In this document: positions 34,195 through 45,700 of the stretch, piece by piece
How positions within the stretch are numbered: the stretch's first letter is position 1
How the letters are laid out: each line of letters opens with the position of its first letter
Source of the DNA: Gnomoniopsis sp. IMI 355080
Taxonomy: Eukaryota; Ascomycota; Sordariomycetes; Diaporthales; Gnomoniaceae
Direction of reading: 5' to 3'
Length of the DNA stretch: 64,000 nucleotides
NCBI GenBank assembly: GCA_027946555.1
Contig: JAPEVC010000015.1
Coordinates: forward strand, 124,001 to 188,000
Position numbers and translations under genes: made by a program
The notes under the pieces: model-generated
Seen by the model: only the letters and a program-made list of their open reading frames with translations
Told to the model about the DNA's origin: nothing
Databases searched by the model: none

Positions 34195-36368
34195 TTACTC
34201 CTTCTTTCGCGTACCCTTGAACGGCCTGAATTTTCCCACCCACGGGAACTCAATTGCCGTGGCCCGAATCGCCCTCCTACACTTGGCGATGCTCATCAAG
34301 AGCACAAAACTCATAATTAGTAAGCCGCTTGGAATCGAGACCTCAGCCCACATCACCGCGGCGTCGTGTAGTTGATCCAAGGGTCCGGTTGTCATGCTGA
34401 GCATTGTCGCTACGAATGATAGCGGAATGAAGAACGTGGCAAGCCACGTCAGCCACTGCAGATTCTTATTATCCTTATATCCTCGCCTGGAGTCTTGGAT
34501 GCTGATGACCGCCGTCACGACTTCCGTCAGCCTGTCTATTCGTGACTGAAACTCCTCCAAAGAATTCAAGATCAGTGTGAAGTCTTGCTGGTAAGCGTTG
34601 ATACAATCGCGGTCCAAGAGGCTATCGAGAGCCGACGCAGGGCCGCGGCTGCCGCCGCCGCTGGTGCTGGGTCCTCCCAAGCCCCCTCCCGTCGCCGTCA
34701 TAATCGAGCTCCTATCTCCAGGGACTCGCTCAGGGAGGGCAAGGTGGGCATTTCTGCCGCGGCTGGGATGGAGCCTGTCGGGGTGCTTTGCCTCTCTGAA
34801 CACCCGGAGGAACGTCTCGGCGAGCATAGCCCGATAGACGGGCACCACTCTCCTCCAGTAATGCAGCTTGAACAGTGCTTTTTCGATCTGCTCATCTTGG
34901 GCCAGGAAGTCCTGCGGGAAGGCGATCTCCCAGTCGACTTGATTGAGTCGAGTCTTGATATACTCGACAAGTGTCAGCCACTCAGTACAGATCATGTGTA
35001 GCAAAGCCTGTGTCGGGACACACACTGGCGAGGGCTCGGTGTGTTGCTGAAGGTCATGCAAAGTGTGGTGGGATTCGGGGTTGAAAAAGAAGGCCTCTGG
35101 ACGAGTCGCCCAGTAGATGAAGTCGTCAAAGAAGCTTTTTTGCTCAGGTCCAGACTGCTCGCCCCGGGGAGGCTTGTCGTGCATGGATGGCACACGATTC
35201 CAATTGCGATAGTGCATCCAAAGTGGGTTGCCCACTTTGATTGTTGGGTCAAGGAGCAGGATCCCTATCGTAGGTTCGTGGACAGTATGTGTATCATCTG
35301 CGGCGGGCTTCTTATCGGGCTGCTTCATCCAGAATGTTGCCCTGCTTCGGAGGCTACCCACTTTTGCGTCCTGTTTCTTGCCATGTTTATCCTGGGCAGT
35401 GTCCCAGAATTTGCTGTTGTTAAAGTCTCCTTGGAGTTGGCGGTAGACGTTGAAACCACGAGCTTCGCGTTCACCATCTTTATATTCTTCCTTATCTTTA
35501 AAATACCTCGACCGTGAGAAACGCATCTGGAACCAGTTTTGGCCTCGCGAGACAATGTCCAGATTGGGTGCCTCCCGCCACCAGTCCTCTGAAACGCAAT
35601 TGTCAATAACTATTTGCCCTTCCTGTTGCATTCGATGACTTACTGATATTGTACCACACGTAGTCGACGAGATGCTCCCGAAAGAAAGACGGATCAACAT
35701 CGTAATTACTGCCAAGAGTCTCGATAACTTCCCTAGATAGGTCTTCTACCACGAATAAACGAAGCTTGACAGCAGAGGCATCCTTGTCTTGGAGGCTTTT
35801 GATGTGCAGGTCCAGCTCTTCGGAGTCTGTAAACTCCACCGGAATTACCGGTTTTGTCCCATCTAATGGATATTCAAGAACGCTGACACGAGTCTTTGCC
35901 ATTCGCTCGCTTCTTTCACTGGCTGGAGGCATCATATCATATGTTCAGTAGTTGCGTCTCACCATAGAGAAGTGTGCGCTTGACTTACCGCGTGCTTTCG
36001 GCTCCTCCGTATATCCACCCGGAACGCCTGGATTCCATCTTACCGGCGTCGTTCCTACATCCATAAAGTCCACCAGGAGCTGGAGATGGGGCCAATGCCT
36101 CACGAGCGTTTTAACATACGACAAGTAAGGACCTCTAAACATATGCAATATGAGCCTTGATTCTGTTGACCAGTATTTGCTGGTATGCGGATCAAGCTAC
36201 TCACGCTTTCGGAGCAGACTGAAGCCAGCCATGGGGACCCGTCCTCCACTCGTCCAAATCCTTTGGGCGGTTCACATCACCCTCGACATATGCGTTCAGC
36301 CATTTTGAGATCAGGTTTCCCTGCCCAAAACCAGTCACCCGTCGTTTGATGCCTGACTGCTCCTGCAT
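34195..36368 (-). CDS. CorA-like membrane protein with large N-terminal region
   Basis: Exons, minus strand: 36368-36205, 36134-35989, 35922-35644 and 35588-34195; about 660 aa. The exons join in frame at GT-AG borders (APK-AGPYLSYVK, KAR-ASERSER, WYNI-KDWWREAP). The C-terminal part has a long helix (FQSRIDRLTEVVTAVISIQD) followed by two transmembrane segments (WLATFFIPLSFVATMLSM and WAEVSIPSGLLIMSFVLLMS), the layout of CorA/ZntB channels and fungal relatives. The canonical Gly-Met-Asn motif at the end of helix 1 is not present; MLSMTTG stands in its place, so magnesium transport is doubtful. The N-terminal 450 residues resemble those of many fungal CorA-like proteins of unknown function (VDPSFFREHLVDYVWY block). 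The basic C-terminus (GTRKKE) may face the cytosol. Confidence 0.8.
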
Positions 36369-37999
36369 GGCTGGTAGTCGCGGGTTGGCGTACTTTGCTG
36401 CGCGGAGTCTTGTGGTTCCCAGACGCCGTATTTATCACCTCGCCATGACAAGGTGAAAGTGCAAGATGAAGCGCTCAAGACCGAAGCATGGCAGTGACCA
36501 AGTCCCTCCTAGAAGAGCGAAATCAAGGGAAGCATAAGGCCTTGCATTGGGCCTGGGCATAGAATGCCTGAGCAAGTGAGGAGCAGTCGAGTGGGTGAAA
36601 TTTGTTGCTGACCGATCTTCTGACCTGGGTCAGGCCCGGGCCTCAGCCATGGAGCCGCAGCAATGTTGCACTGCAGGATGCTATGCCTGTTTCAGCGCCG
36701 AGCTGGGGAAAACACTGGGGGAACCGACAGCAAAGCGGAAACCGCTGCAACGCCACGTCGCTCGTGCATTGGTCCGTACAGGGGACACTCGAGTCTCGGG
36801 TGCTGAGTACATCGTGCTGTGCCGCAAGCCACTCTGCCACTAGACCGCAGGGCCGGCGGGTCAAGAAACACTGATGCGCCGGCCATTAAGAGGCCGGAAA
36901 GCTTGTTCACCCTGCTGCTCGCCAGGCGACAGGGTTGTCGTAAAAAAACAATAATATTTGCTTGGCGGCTTTCCAGGTGTGGACGGCGGCCGCTGTTGGC
37001 ATTCCCGGCCTCCTCTTGCACGGAACGCCGACTGTGGATCTACAGTGGAGAACAGGCTCGGCTGCCACTTGGATGTCGAAAGGCCTGAAAACGAGAAGGG
37101 AGCACTGAATCAGATATTTGACTTCAAGATTGGCCTGTTATCTCTACCGTGTCTCATCCTAAAGCTTAGCAAATTGCGCAGTAATTGAGTTGCTCGGTCC
37201 GGGTCAATCAAGCAGGACTAGCAAGATATGCCTGACAATCAATGATTGCCAGGTATGTAGCCCAGCAGGGCACGTTCCATCTCAGCGAAGCCAAAGTCAT
37301 TTCGCATGTATCCCGCTTACACAGTACGAACCCGAAAGTAGGCCCCGTTGCTCCAGAGAAAGGTTTGGCATGACATAAAGCGATGGAGCTGCTCGTCTAG
37401 CACTTTCCCCAGCCTTTTTCTTACGCGACAATATTTTTCAATACTTGGCGCGCGCTAACAGTTATCCTGAGTTATCAAGACCCGGCAGAACGTTTGAAGG
37501 CCTCTTAGTAACCTCTCAGTCAACGACCTGTTGACGGGTCACGGTTTCTCCCACTGAGTGGAAGGCCACCTTACCCACCTAGGTACCTAGGTAATTCCTT
37601 AATCACTCGTATATTGGCTTTAGCATTTCTCGAAACGCCTTGCTCATTTTCCTCACTCAATTAAAACCACGTACGTATTGGCAAGATATGCGAAAGCGAC
37701 TGGACAAGATGCCGGGGAACGGTCCCATGGGACCTTATATCCTACGCGAATGCCAACCCCCCTGGGGGCCAGAATCCTTCACTGCCCCTAGCCAAAAATG
37801 GCAACTTTGGTACACCAACAACCTAGAGCCAACAGCATATGTCGTATGCTTACGGCTTATTTTATGAGCATGCACCCGAGTTTCTGCTTTCCCTCGTGAT
37901 CGGCCTCTCAGACTCGTTCGTATCATCTCTGCAGATGACCGAAACCTACCCTAGGGTAAAGCTCAAGACAACATCCGAAGCTGACGAAAACTGCCCATA
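36369..37999. other. Long intergenic region with CCTAGG palindromes
   Basis: No supported gene. It holds a tandem 16-bp palindrome (two ACCTAGGT units) at 37577-37592 and TACCCTAGGGTA at 37947-37958, the latter only about 40 bp before the thioesterase start. Confidence 0.5.
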
Positions 38000-39158
38000 A
38001 TGACACAAGACAAAACAAAAAAACCATCTCCTGCTTTTCGGGAAGCCACCAACGTCGAGAAGCTGGACTCACTCACGTATAGAGTCAATCTCGACGAGGC
38101 TTTCTGTGTTGGCACTGGTACGATAGCATCCTACCCATACCCTAAGGCTATCAATCATAAGATGTATAAGACATACCATGCAAACCCAAGGGAAGGCTCT
38201 GACATTGCCCGTCTCAGTTCCGAATGGCGGGTATGCAGCATCGTGCATGCTCGCTGCAGCGAGTCTGCATCTATCATCGCGTGGCCAGCCGGATGCACTA
38301 ACCGCACACTTTGAGTATCCCAGCCGGTGTGAGGCGGGACAGGCCATCGTTGTGATAGAGGAAGTGAAGCTAGGCACAAAACTTTCCACGCTCCACCTGA
38401 CTCTTTGGCAGGGTGGACTCCTCGCAGAAGCACCATGGGTCACACCCTCTGTCTCTCGCCGTGCTATTCTCGCTTACACCAACCATACGAGGCTGGAGAC
38501 ATTCACTGGTATGACCGTGCCAACCAGTTACGAAGCGTCCACTGCTGCCAAGCTGCCAACTCTCCCAAACTTTACGGCAATGAAGTCTCAAGGGCAGAGG
38601 GTTGATGATGGTTGGGAAGAATCCAGTCCGCCTGCATTCGTATCTGCGATGCAACGCTCTTTGCTGAATTGGCGTTTTCTAGTGCCGCGTGGGGAGCCCA
38701 AGGTGCCTGGGATGGTCGATATATGGATGAGCATGTCTAGTGGCGAGCGTATCACTCAGAGTGCCCTGCCATACTTGATGGACTCCTTCCCGTTCAACAT
38801 TCACACTTTCTTGATGGATCCCGAGTTACGCAAGCTTATGGATGCCGAAGTACATCAGGGTGACGATAGGGCTGGACAACCAAAGGACGCGACAGAAGAT
38901 CGCGGGCGCGCAAGTTTATGGTTCCCTACCGTGGGATTGACCCTGGAAACCAAGATGGCTTTACCAGAAGAGGGCGTCGAGTGGTTGGCAATGCGATTGA
39001 CGTCGAAGCAGATGAAAGACGGCAGGTTTGACCTCGACATACAGGTGCGGGACATGGACGGCGAGTTGGTGACCTTGAGTCACCACGTTGCTCTGATAGC
39101 CGAAATCGAGAGGAACACAGCAGAGAGACGCGGCTCACGGCCAAAGGCAGCGTTGTGA
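38000..39158 (+). CDS. Thioesterase-like (TesB-type hotdog) protein
   Basis: Exons 38000-38117 and 38218-39158; about 352 aa. The 100-nt intron (donor GTACGA, acceptor CTCAG) joins AFCVGT to VPNGGYAASCML, giving the Asn-Gly-Gly-Tyr block seen at the start of acyl-CoA thioesterase-like proteins in fungi. A first hotdog-like half (about 25-140) has LTAHFEYPSRCEAGQ and the strand IVVIEEVKLGTKLSTLHLTLWQ; a second half (about 190-345) ends in the strand DGELVTLSHHVALI. Catalytic residues cannot be assigned confidently. The likely reaction is hydrolysis of an acyl-CoA or related thioester. No targeting signal is clear. Two CCTAGG palindromes lie upstream and one just downstream (39313). Confidence 0.82.
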
Positions 39159-40815
39159 TCTGGAAATCTGGGAATGCTTGGGATCATGGCTGGTCAGTCA
39201 AGGTGGTCAGTATGTCAATAAGTCGCATCAGCTGTGGGCTGAACATTTGGAGTCCAGACACTAATATCATATGTAAAACCTTTTCAGGAGTTCCCGTAAA
39301 ACCACCGGGAAGTACCCTAGGGTAGTTTCCAATTCTATGAACAATTTGAAACATTGGCGTTCTGCGGAGTACTGGCTGCCCAGGTGCGTCGGGCAGGTTG
39401 GGAGCATGGGCTGTCTACTACAGGTGAGGATACGCAGCAAATCTCAGCTTTGCTTGACGCGTGAAGTTGAAAACAGCAGCATACCTACAGACGCCTTCAT
39501 CCTGGGCTACTTGGGGGAGTAGAAGGATCAATCAGGAGCAGGTCCGCCTAAGATCCAATGGCACGACATTATCAAAAGTGTGTCTCACGTCTGTGGAAGT
39601 ACCTAGGCTAGGTAACGAAAGACCACTTGAGCGCTACAAGCGACAATGTAGAACACGTAAGGTAACAGCGTGGAGCGAAGATTTGTCAACCACGGCTGTT
39701 CATCAGACCCTGAGAACGACTTGTATTATTCTTGTCATGTTATGATCAATATCAAGGTATGGGTCAGCCACTAACTCAGTACACATTCCATCAATGCGCC
39801 ACCAGTTTGTTGGAAAGTAAATTCGAGGTAGAGTACAGCATGGTTCCAATGTATTATCGTTGGCTAAGTTGCAGATTTTCTTCTTTTTGCACAACGGAGG
39901 ACATATCTGACTTGATGATCTTCTTTCATCCTTGTTGTTCTCAGTCGTTATGCCTGATATATCCCGCATGTCGTGTCAGATAGTGGTTGTTGTACACAAC
40001 TCGAGGGAATAATGGTCTGAGCTTCTGTGCCTACCTACTACATAGGTGTTTACCGACAGAGACATTTCAAGTTATCAGGTACGGAATGCATCAAATATAC
40101 CGAACTTTGATTGTTTACCCTTTCCAGTGTCTGTCTTCTTTCGGCAGAGCTCTTATTTGGTCCACCGGGAGTCCACCTGAGCAGGGAATTTCTGTGTGCC
40201 TCCCGGGCCTTGTGGAACTTGGAAGTGAATGGGACTTTGACCGCGCACAATATCCTTCCCGGTCCAATGTTGAAGTGGAATGATCCTTGCTAAATACAAA
40301 GGGACCTTAAAAACGAAGGCAGGTTGCCTTTACGCTTCATCAAGATTGTCCTCAGACTGCTGTCTGAAGGACGCGAAGGATGTGATTCAGTTCAATCACA
40401 GCGACGGAACTGCGAAGGAATGACAAACGGCAAGCCGATGTTTAGGGCCGTAGGGACCCTTATGTCAGGGTTTGAGACGTGGCAGAGAGCTATACATGTC
40501 TCTGGTGCTGGGCGTTCTACCTTTTCGGTTCCGTACTTCCACATGGGTGAGACACGGCAACTAGATTTCCACGCGCTCTTCGAATAGCACGAGATCGCGG
40601 AAACAAATCGTACGGCGATCAATTCGTTTTATTCATGCCAGAAGAGAAAGAAGCCCGAAGTATGGCCATGCTGAACGCAGTCCACGAGCTTTCTTATTAT
40701 TCAAGGATGCCGCTTGGTACCCATCTATAAGATTGACATCTTCCTCCCTTTCCACCGGGACACTGGAGAAATATCCCTTGTCAACTATATCTTGTTCACT
40801 GACTTCACCTTCAAC
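39159..40815. other. Intergenic, no supported gene
   Basis: Short frames only. TACCCTAGGGTA lies at 39313-39324, and an imperfect ACCTAGGCTAGGT at 39601-39613. The last 130 bp are the probable leader of the following GPI protein gene. Confidence 0.5.
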
Positions 40816-41589
40816 ATGCGATTCACCAATCTACCCCTGGCTCTTCTTGCTCTCGGGCTGGCAGTCATCGCGCAGGATCCCAACCCCGGCAGCAATGCTA
40901 TTCCATCAGCATCTATCAGATCCTCACGGCCATCTCTGAAGACAAGCGCCTCGAGAAGACCATCCAACACACCTGTCCCCACTAAAAGGCCGGCTCCGCC
41001 AGGGCCGCCTGGACTCACCACAATAGCATATGTAACGGCCACTATCATAAATCAGGTCGAGGTCATTTCCATTTGCTCGAACAGCGGAGCTACCACCACT
41101 GTTCTCCAAGAATCATCGACCTGCAAGACCTATACTACCTGCATCACTATCCCAGCATCGCTATGCGAGAGCTTTGTGTCCACCCAGGACAACGGCCTCC
41201 TCACGACATGTACAACTCCCGTCGAGACTTGGACACAAATTCTCACCACTGTACAGACGGTCACCGCCAGTGCAGCTACTGCTGTCTCACCAGCCGCTTA
41301 CAGTCCGGGACAGCCAGGCATTTCAGGTCTGCCGGGCGGTCTAGGAATATCAGGCAGCCCAGGCCAGCTGGGCAGTTCGGGTCAGCCGGGTAGTCCGGTC
41401 CAGCCCAACACCGCGGGGGCTGGCTCTCAGACCATGGGTACCGGCAGGGCGGGTGCGCAAGGAACCAGTCCAGCATCAGATTCGCCCAAGGCAGCTCAGA
41501 CGACTTATGTTACAGCTGGAGCTAGTCGTTTCGTGGCTTCCTCACTCGCATTGGGTGTTTTCTTTGTTTTCTTCTTCGCTTTATTGTAA
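40816..41589 (+). CDS. GPI-anchored surface protein with collagen-like run
   Basis: One exon, about 257 aa from the ATG at 40816, chosen because it opens on a signal peptide (FTNLPLALLALGLAVIAQ). A Pro/Ser-rich segment (25-66) precedes a Thr-rich domain with five Cys (87, 103, 109, 117, 132). Residues 165-194 form ten uninterrupted Gly-X-Y triplets, starting GQPGISGLPGGLG, a collagen-like stretch. A Ser/Ala-rich linker leads to a strongly hydrophobic tail (FVASSLALGVFFVFFFALL) of the GPI type. Likely attached to the plasma membrane or wall; the function is unknown. In-frame sequence upstream to 40714 lacks a signal and is probably leader. Confidence 0.8.
   Translation: MRFTNLPLALLALGLAVIAQDPNPGSNAIPSASIRSSRPSLKTSASRRPSNTPVPTKRPAPPGPPGLTTIAYVTATIINQVEVISICSNSGATTTVLQESSTCKTYTTCITIPASLCESFVSTQDNGLLTTCTTPVETWTQILTTVQTVTASAATAVSPAAYSPGQPGISGLPGGLGISGSPGQLGSSGQPGSPVQPNTAGAGSQTMGTGRAGAQGTSPASDSPKAAQTTYVTAGASRFVASSLALGVFFVFFFALL
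41308..41397 (+). repeat. Collagen-like Gly-X-Y coding repeat (10 triplets)
   Basis: Ninety bases encode ten consecutive Gly-X-Y triplets inside the GPI protein, with Pro or Ser at most Y positions. The DNA is a degenerate 9-bp-period repeat, not an exact microsatellite. Confidence 0.85.
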
Positions 41590-42039
41590 AGCGCATGTAT
41601 TCTGAATTTTGCACACAAGTGTATTCTAGGCTTGGAGGGATTCATTCTTTACCTCTAATGGGTTGCTCGCATGTAACAAGCGGGGCAGCCAAGGCTCCTA
41701 ATATATACTGGTAAGAATGGCTCATCGAGTCCCAATACCTACCCAAATGGCTGGAGAATCATGCAATGAAAAGGACTTCTGAGCGATCCGATTCATGATG
41801 TAGCAAATTTCAGCATCCTGTATTCAACAGACAATCAAAGATGATCAAAGCACCTGAGTAGGTGAATTGTATTGTACAGACAGCCATGGTGCCGTGTAAA
41901 ACTATATACACATGTCTAAAATATCTCTGTGGCAAGAATAACAAAGGCCGCTTCTATCAATATCGCCCTGCAGCCAGACGAGCGTGAATCCATACCCATT
42001 CCCAAGCTCAATTTTCATGAAGTTCCGAAAGACTCGCGT
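41590..42039. other. Convergent spacer
   Basis: Between the stop codons of the GPI protein (plus) and the GH7 gene (minus). No coding signal; both 3' ends are expected here. Confidence 0.6.
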
Positions 42040-43477
42040 TTACAGAGGGGTGAAGGTGGAGTTGATGGCACCGAACTTGATGTTGGAGTAAATGACGGAG
42101 GCACTGGCGTTGTTTGCCTCAACATCGGTGGGAGCACCGCTGGAGGTGGCGCAAGTTCCACGAGCGGCACCAGCATCGGTGGAGTCGACGGGGTAGGTAG
42201 AGTCGAGCCAGAGCATGTTGGAGTAGTGCTATGAAAAGAGTCAAGTCAGCATAGAGTCGCGAAGACAGTGTTCAAAGTGATTTGAGAGATGTATGTAAAC
42301 TTACGTCGTCCCACAAGCTCATAACAAGGACCATGCCGTTGCCAAGAGCCTCGCCCATACCGGACATGCCACCCTTCTGGGAGAAGACATCGGTGTTGTT
42401 GGTGGCGGTCTTTTGAGCAGTGCAGTAGTCAGTGGTGATGGAGTTGCCAGAAACGCCGGTCATGTCAGACTGAGCGTTTGCAATGGTCTTGCCGTCCTGA
42501 ACGTAGAAACGCTTGATCTCGCTAAGGTCACCAGAGTCATCGGTCAAGAACTGGGTCACGACGGTGAAGACCTTGCTTGTGTCGACACCCGCAGCACCGG
42601 CACCGTAGAAGCTCGTGTTGCCTTGGCGGTAGGGGTTGAAATCGCATCCATCAGGGTCGCAAACACCCGCGTAGCGGTCAGCGCTGTAAGTGCCTCCGCA
42701 GGAGTCACCGTCGCACATGGTCTGCGTCTGGTTCGAGCAAGGGTGGGGAGTGACGGCAGTGGAGACGATGTTAGCCTCCCAAATGTCCATCTCGGGGCAG
42801 CATGAACCGTGGTTGCCGACGCCGGCGTTGGCGTCGTTGCTGGAAGGCTCCCAGCCGTCGACGTTGCCCTGACCGTTGATGAACTTGAGGTCGCGAGGGC
42901 ACTGGCTGTCGCAGTATCCAGTACCGTACTGGGCGCCGGCCTTGTTGTTGGTGTACTTGGACATACCGCCATCGGCATCCATGGACACAAAGTACAGAGC
43001 ACCGTTGAGGCCACAAGGCAAGTTGCTAACATCCACATCGAAGGTAAACTCCTTGCCAAGCAGGTCGAACATTTGGTACTCGGTGTCAGAGGCCATGAGG
43101 AAAGTGCGGCTGCCAATGTTGGTGTCGGTGGACTTGGTAACGAAGCCCAAGGTCAAAGCAGTGTCGTCAGAAGTGATACCATAGGTGGACTCATAGTCCG
43201 CACCGTCAACACAACAGTTGGTTGCACAGGTCTCATCATCCGGGCAGAGAGTAGCATCCCAGGTGTTGCCAGTGTAGCAGTTTGTATATCCGGAGACATC
43301 GTGAGTCCAACGCCAGTTAGCGTCGATAACCACCGAGCCGCTCGTGTTGGTGCAGCCGGAGGCAGTGCATGTCGACCAAGTAAGCGAAGGCTTGGTCTCC
43401 GTGGTGGAGGTGCAGGCTTGCTGCGCGCGGCTGGCCGCGGCGAAGAGGGCAGATACAAGAGCAGCTCGCTGAGCCAT
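42040..43477 (-). CDS. GH7 cellobiohydrolase (reducing-end type)
   Basis: Exons, minus strand: 43477-42305 and 42228-42040; about 453 aa. A secreted enzyme that hydrolyses cellulose with retention, releasing cellobiose. A signal peptide ([14 protein letters not shown]) precedes the GH7 core, which begins [16 protein letters not shown]. The catalytic motif is [11 protein letters not shown], with Glu229 as nucleophile, Asp231 and Glu234 as acid/base. Many Cys pairs and the substrate-site motifs ([27 protein letters not shown]) match the family. There is no carbohydrate-binding module or linker: the protein ends STFTPL directly after the core. The 76-nt intron lies after MSLWDD and before HYSNMLWLD, a segment over the tunnel. 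Loop content fits a cellobiohydrolase better than an endoglucanase. Confidence 0.96.
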
Positions 43478-45700
43478 TTTGAAGTGAATGAAGGTAGTTG
43501 GAAAGTGGGGAGAAAAGAATGTTAACACACTGAACTCAGACTTGCTGGTGATGATGAGGCTCTAGGACCGTAATGGTGAGAGTGGGATGCTGTCCATATT
43601 TATGTCGACAACCTCGCGCTGGCGCCGAGACCCTGGAGGTCATCTAGGCATGATGGAAGTTCGTTAGATCGAAAGACCTCATTTCCAGACTTGGTGCTCA
43701 GGAGCATCACACCCCGAGTTCCCCTGACATTTGGCGCTCATGACAACATCTCTTTGACCTGCAATCTTCCAGGATGGGTCCCGCGCTGTGCAGATGCTCC
43801 AGTCCCGTTCACTCGAGTCAACCCCAGGATCATTTAGACGAGGGAACATGTTTCTAACCGCCATGTGCCTTCCGGGTATTTTTTAGGCTTGCCTCATCTC
43901 TGACTCGCTTAGAGAAAGCTCTCACGATGTTCGCTGATGGCGGCGTTACCCCTAATCAAGGAGTTAAGGCATAATCCCTGACAACGTTTCTAAACCCCGG
44001 AAAGAAGAACATCGCTAACATGGTTCTCCACAGCCAGACCCAACTTTCTCTAGAAACATTGAGCCGCATAGGCTGAGTAAGGGACCCAGGCACACGATTC
44101 GAGCTAGTATTGGTGGGAGTACTCTTCTCCCAGCCGTTCGCGAGACCTGCAGTCGCGTTTCGTTTCTATTGGTTTGACATGCAAAAACAGGCATGCCAAG
44201 CTACGGTTCCAAGTTCTTCCGGACGTTGATGGCCGGGAGCTCCGGACACCCGCACAACTCTCACTTTTTGCCCTGGCCCGGCGGCGATGTCCACTAACAT
44301 TGGAAGACGAATAGAAAATAGCACTTGGCATTGTGATAAAGCTGAGATTGAGAGGTGCAAAATATGAGTACTTACGTAATGTACGGTGCCACGAGCAGGT
44401 CTGGCAGAGCTGACAATCCGTAAGACCCAGGCACACAGTGGTGTCAAGGACGATGTCCGGCTTGTTTCAACCCTGCTCTGATTTCATTTTGTGGGGCGTC
44501 TTGGAAGCACGGAATTTAATAGGTACGGTAGAATAGCGCGAGGAGAGAAAAAGAACTATAAGCTGACATGAATAGGTGCCAACTACGTAATCGACACAAA
44601 GAGGATAAGCCCAGGGGCTGCATTGCATACTTACCTACTTAGGCACATGCCCGTCTGCTTGCCTGCTTAGCGACACATAGCCTGAAATCTAAATTTCATG
44701 GGTCGTGCACTAACTACTAAGCATATCGATAGAGGACTACTCTATTTCATGGAAAATTCTACTCAATCTCTCGCATGCTTGTTCATCGATGGTTCGTCTC
44801 ATGTTAATTTGAAGGATCCTTGCAGGGGATCTGCGAAACAGAATTCCGTAGGGACGAATACCCCTAAGTAGCATTACTCAGTCAGTCGGTTCAGTCAGCA
44901 CATTGTACTATGTAGAGCACAAAGCAGAGCATGTGGCGTATAGAATATAAATTGTTATAAGCTAGCATTGCCCAAATACCAAGACTTCGACTGACAACCT
45001 TTGCTTATATGTATTATCTCGCCGTCTCGCTTCTACGCATACGACTCTGGGACCACAAGGGGCTTGCTTACTGTCGTATCATGATTGGTCTTATCTGTTC
45101 TCTATCAACAAGTCGTAAGCGAGCTGGACAGGCTTGACCAGCGCTACGAAGACGCGATGCAACCTTTGCGCAGATCACGAGAGACAGTAGTCGGCCGATA
45201 CAATTCCCAACCTTTTACTGCAGCCAAAGAACATGGCAATCCTACACTTGGCATGATGCCGTTAGCTGCGCTGCAGAGCTGTGTGTAGTGGCCAGCTACC
45301 AGCCTGCCAGCCCCCACGTCGCAAGCCTAAGGTGGGTTACACGTGGGTTGCTATGGGAGGGTGTGGGCCGCCACAGAATATACTGGGGTTAGACATGTCT
45401 TTTACAGGCTGACAGGGTACAAATGTATGATATGTGGGGAAGAACGTATCCGTATTATTGGTACCGGATGACCGACCATGTCTTTTTCATCCCGCCTCTT
45501 CAGCCCCGTAGGGACGGAGGAGTCGATCTTATCTGAACAAGTTCCCAGCCTGTCGTGAATGCCGCCCCCAACAGATGCTGTCGACAAACACCGCTTAAGT
45601 CCAACCCTGAGACTGGAAATGATTGCGACTCGTTTTGTGTGGGAGCTCAGGAAACTGCATAATTGTGCTTCGAGGTGGTCGGTTGCACGCGCAGGCTCAA
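43478..45700. promoter_or_regulatory. GH7 promoter and long intergenic region
   Basis: A TATA-like ATAAATAT (minus strand) lies at 43596-43603, about 120 bp upstream of the GH7 start. SYGGRG hexamers, the CreA consensus, are at 43505-43510 (GTGGGG) and 43633-43638 (CTGGAG); this short motif is common by chance. I saw no GGCTAA-type XlnR site on the strand I checked. The rest has no supported gene; a TTG-started frame at 45085-45288 may be a relic. The 3' end is the receptor gene promoter. Confidence 0.45.

Noticed and set aside
42809..43525. 238-codon plus-strand frame
   Set aside because: Antisense to the GH7 core, whose catalytic motifs are complete on the other strand.
45085..45288. TTG-started frame with helix-like text (QQVVSELDRLDQRYEDAM)
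   Set aside because: No ATG start, no joined exons found; possibly a relic, too weak to annotate.
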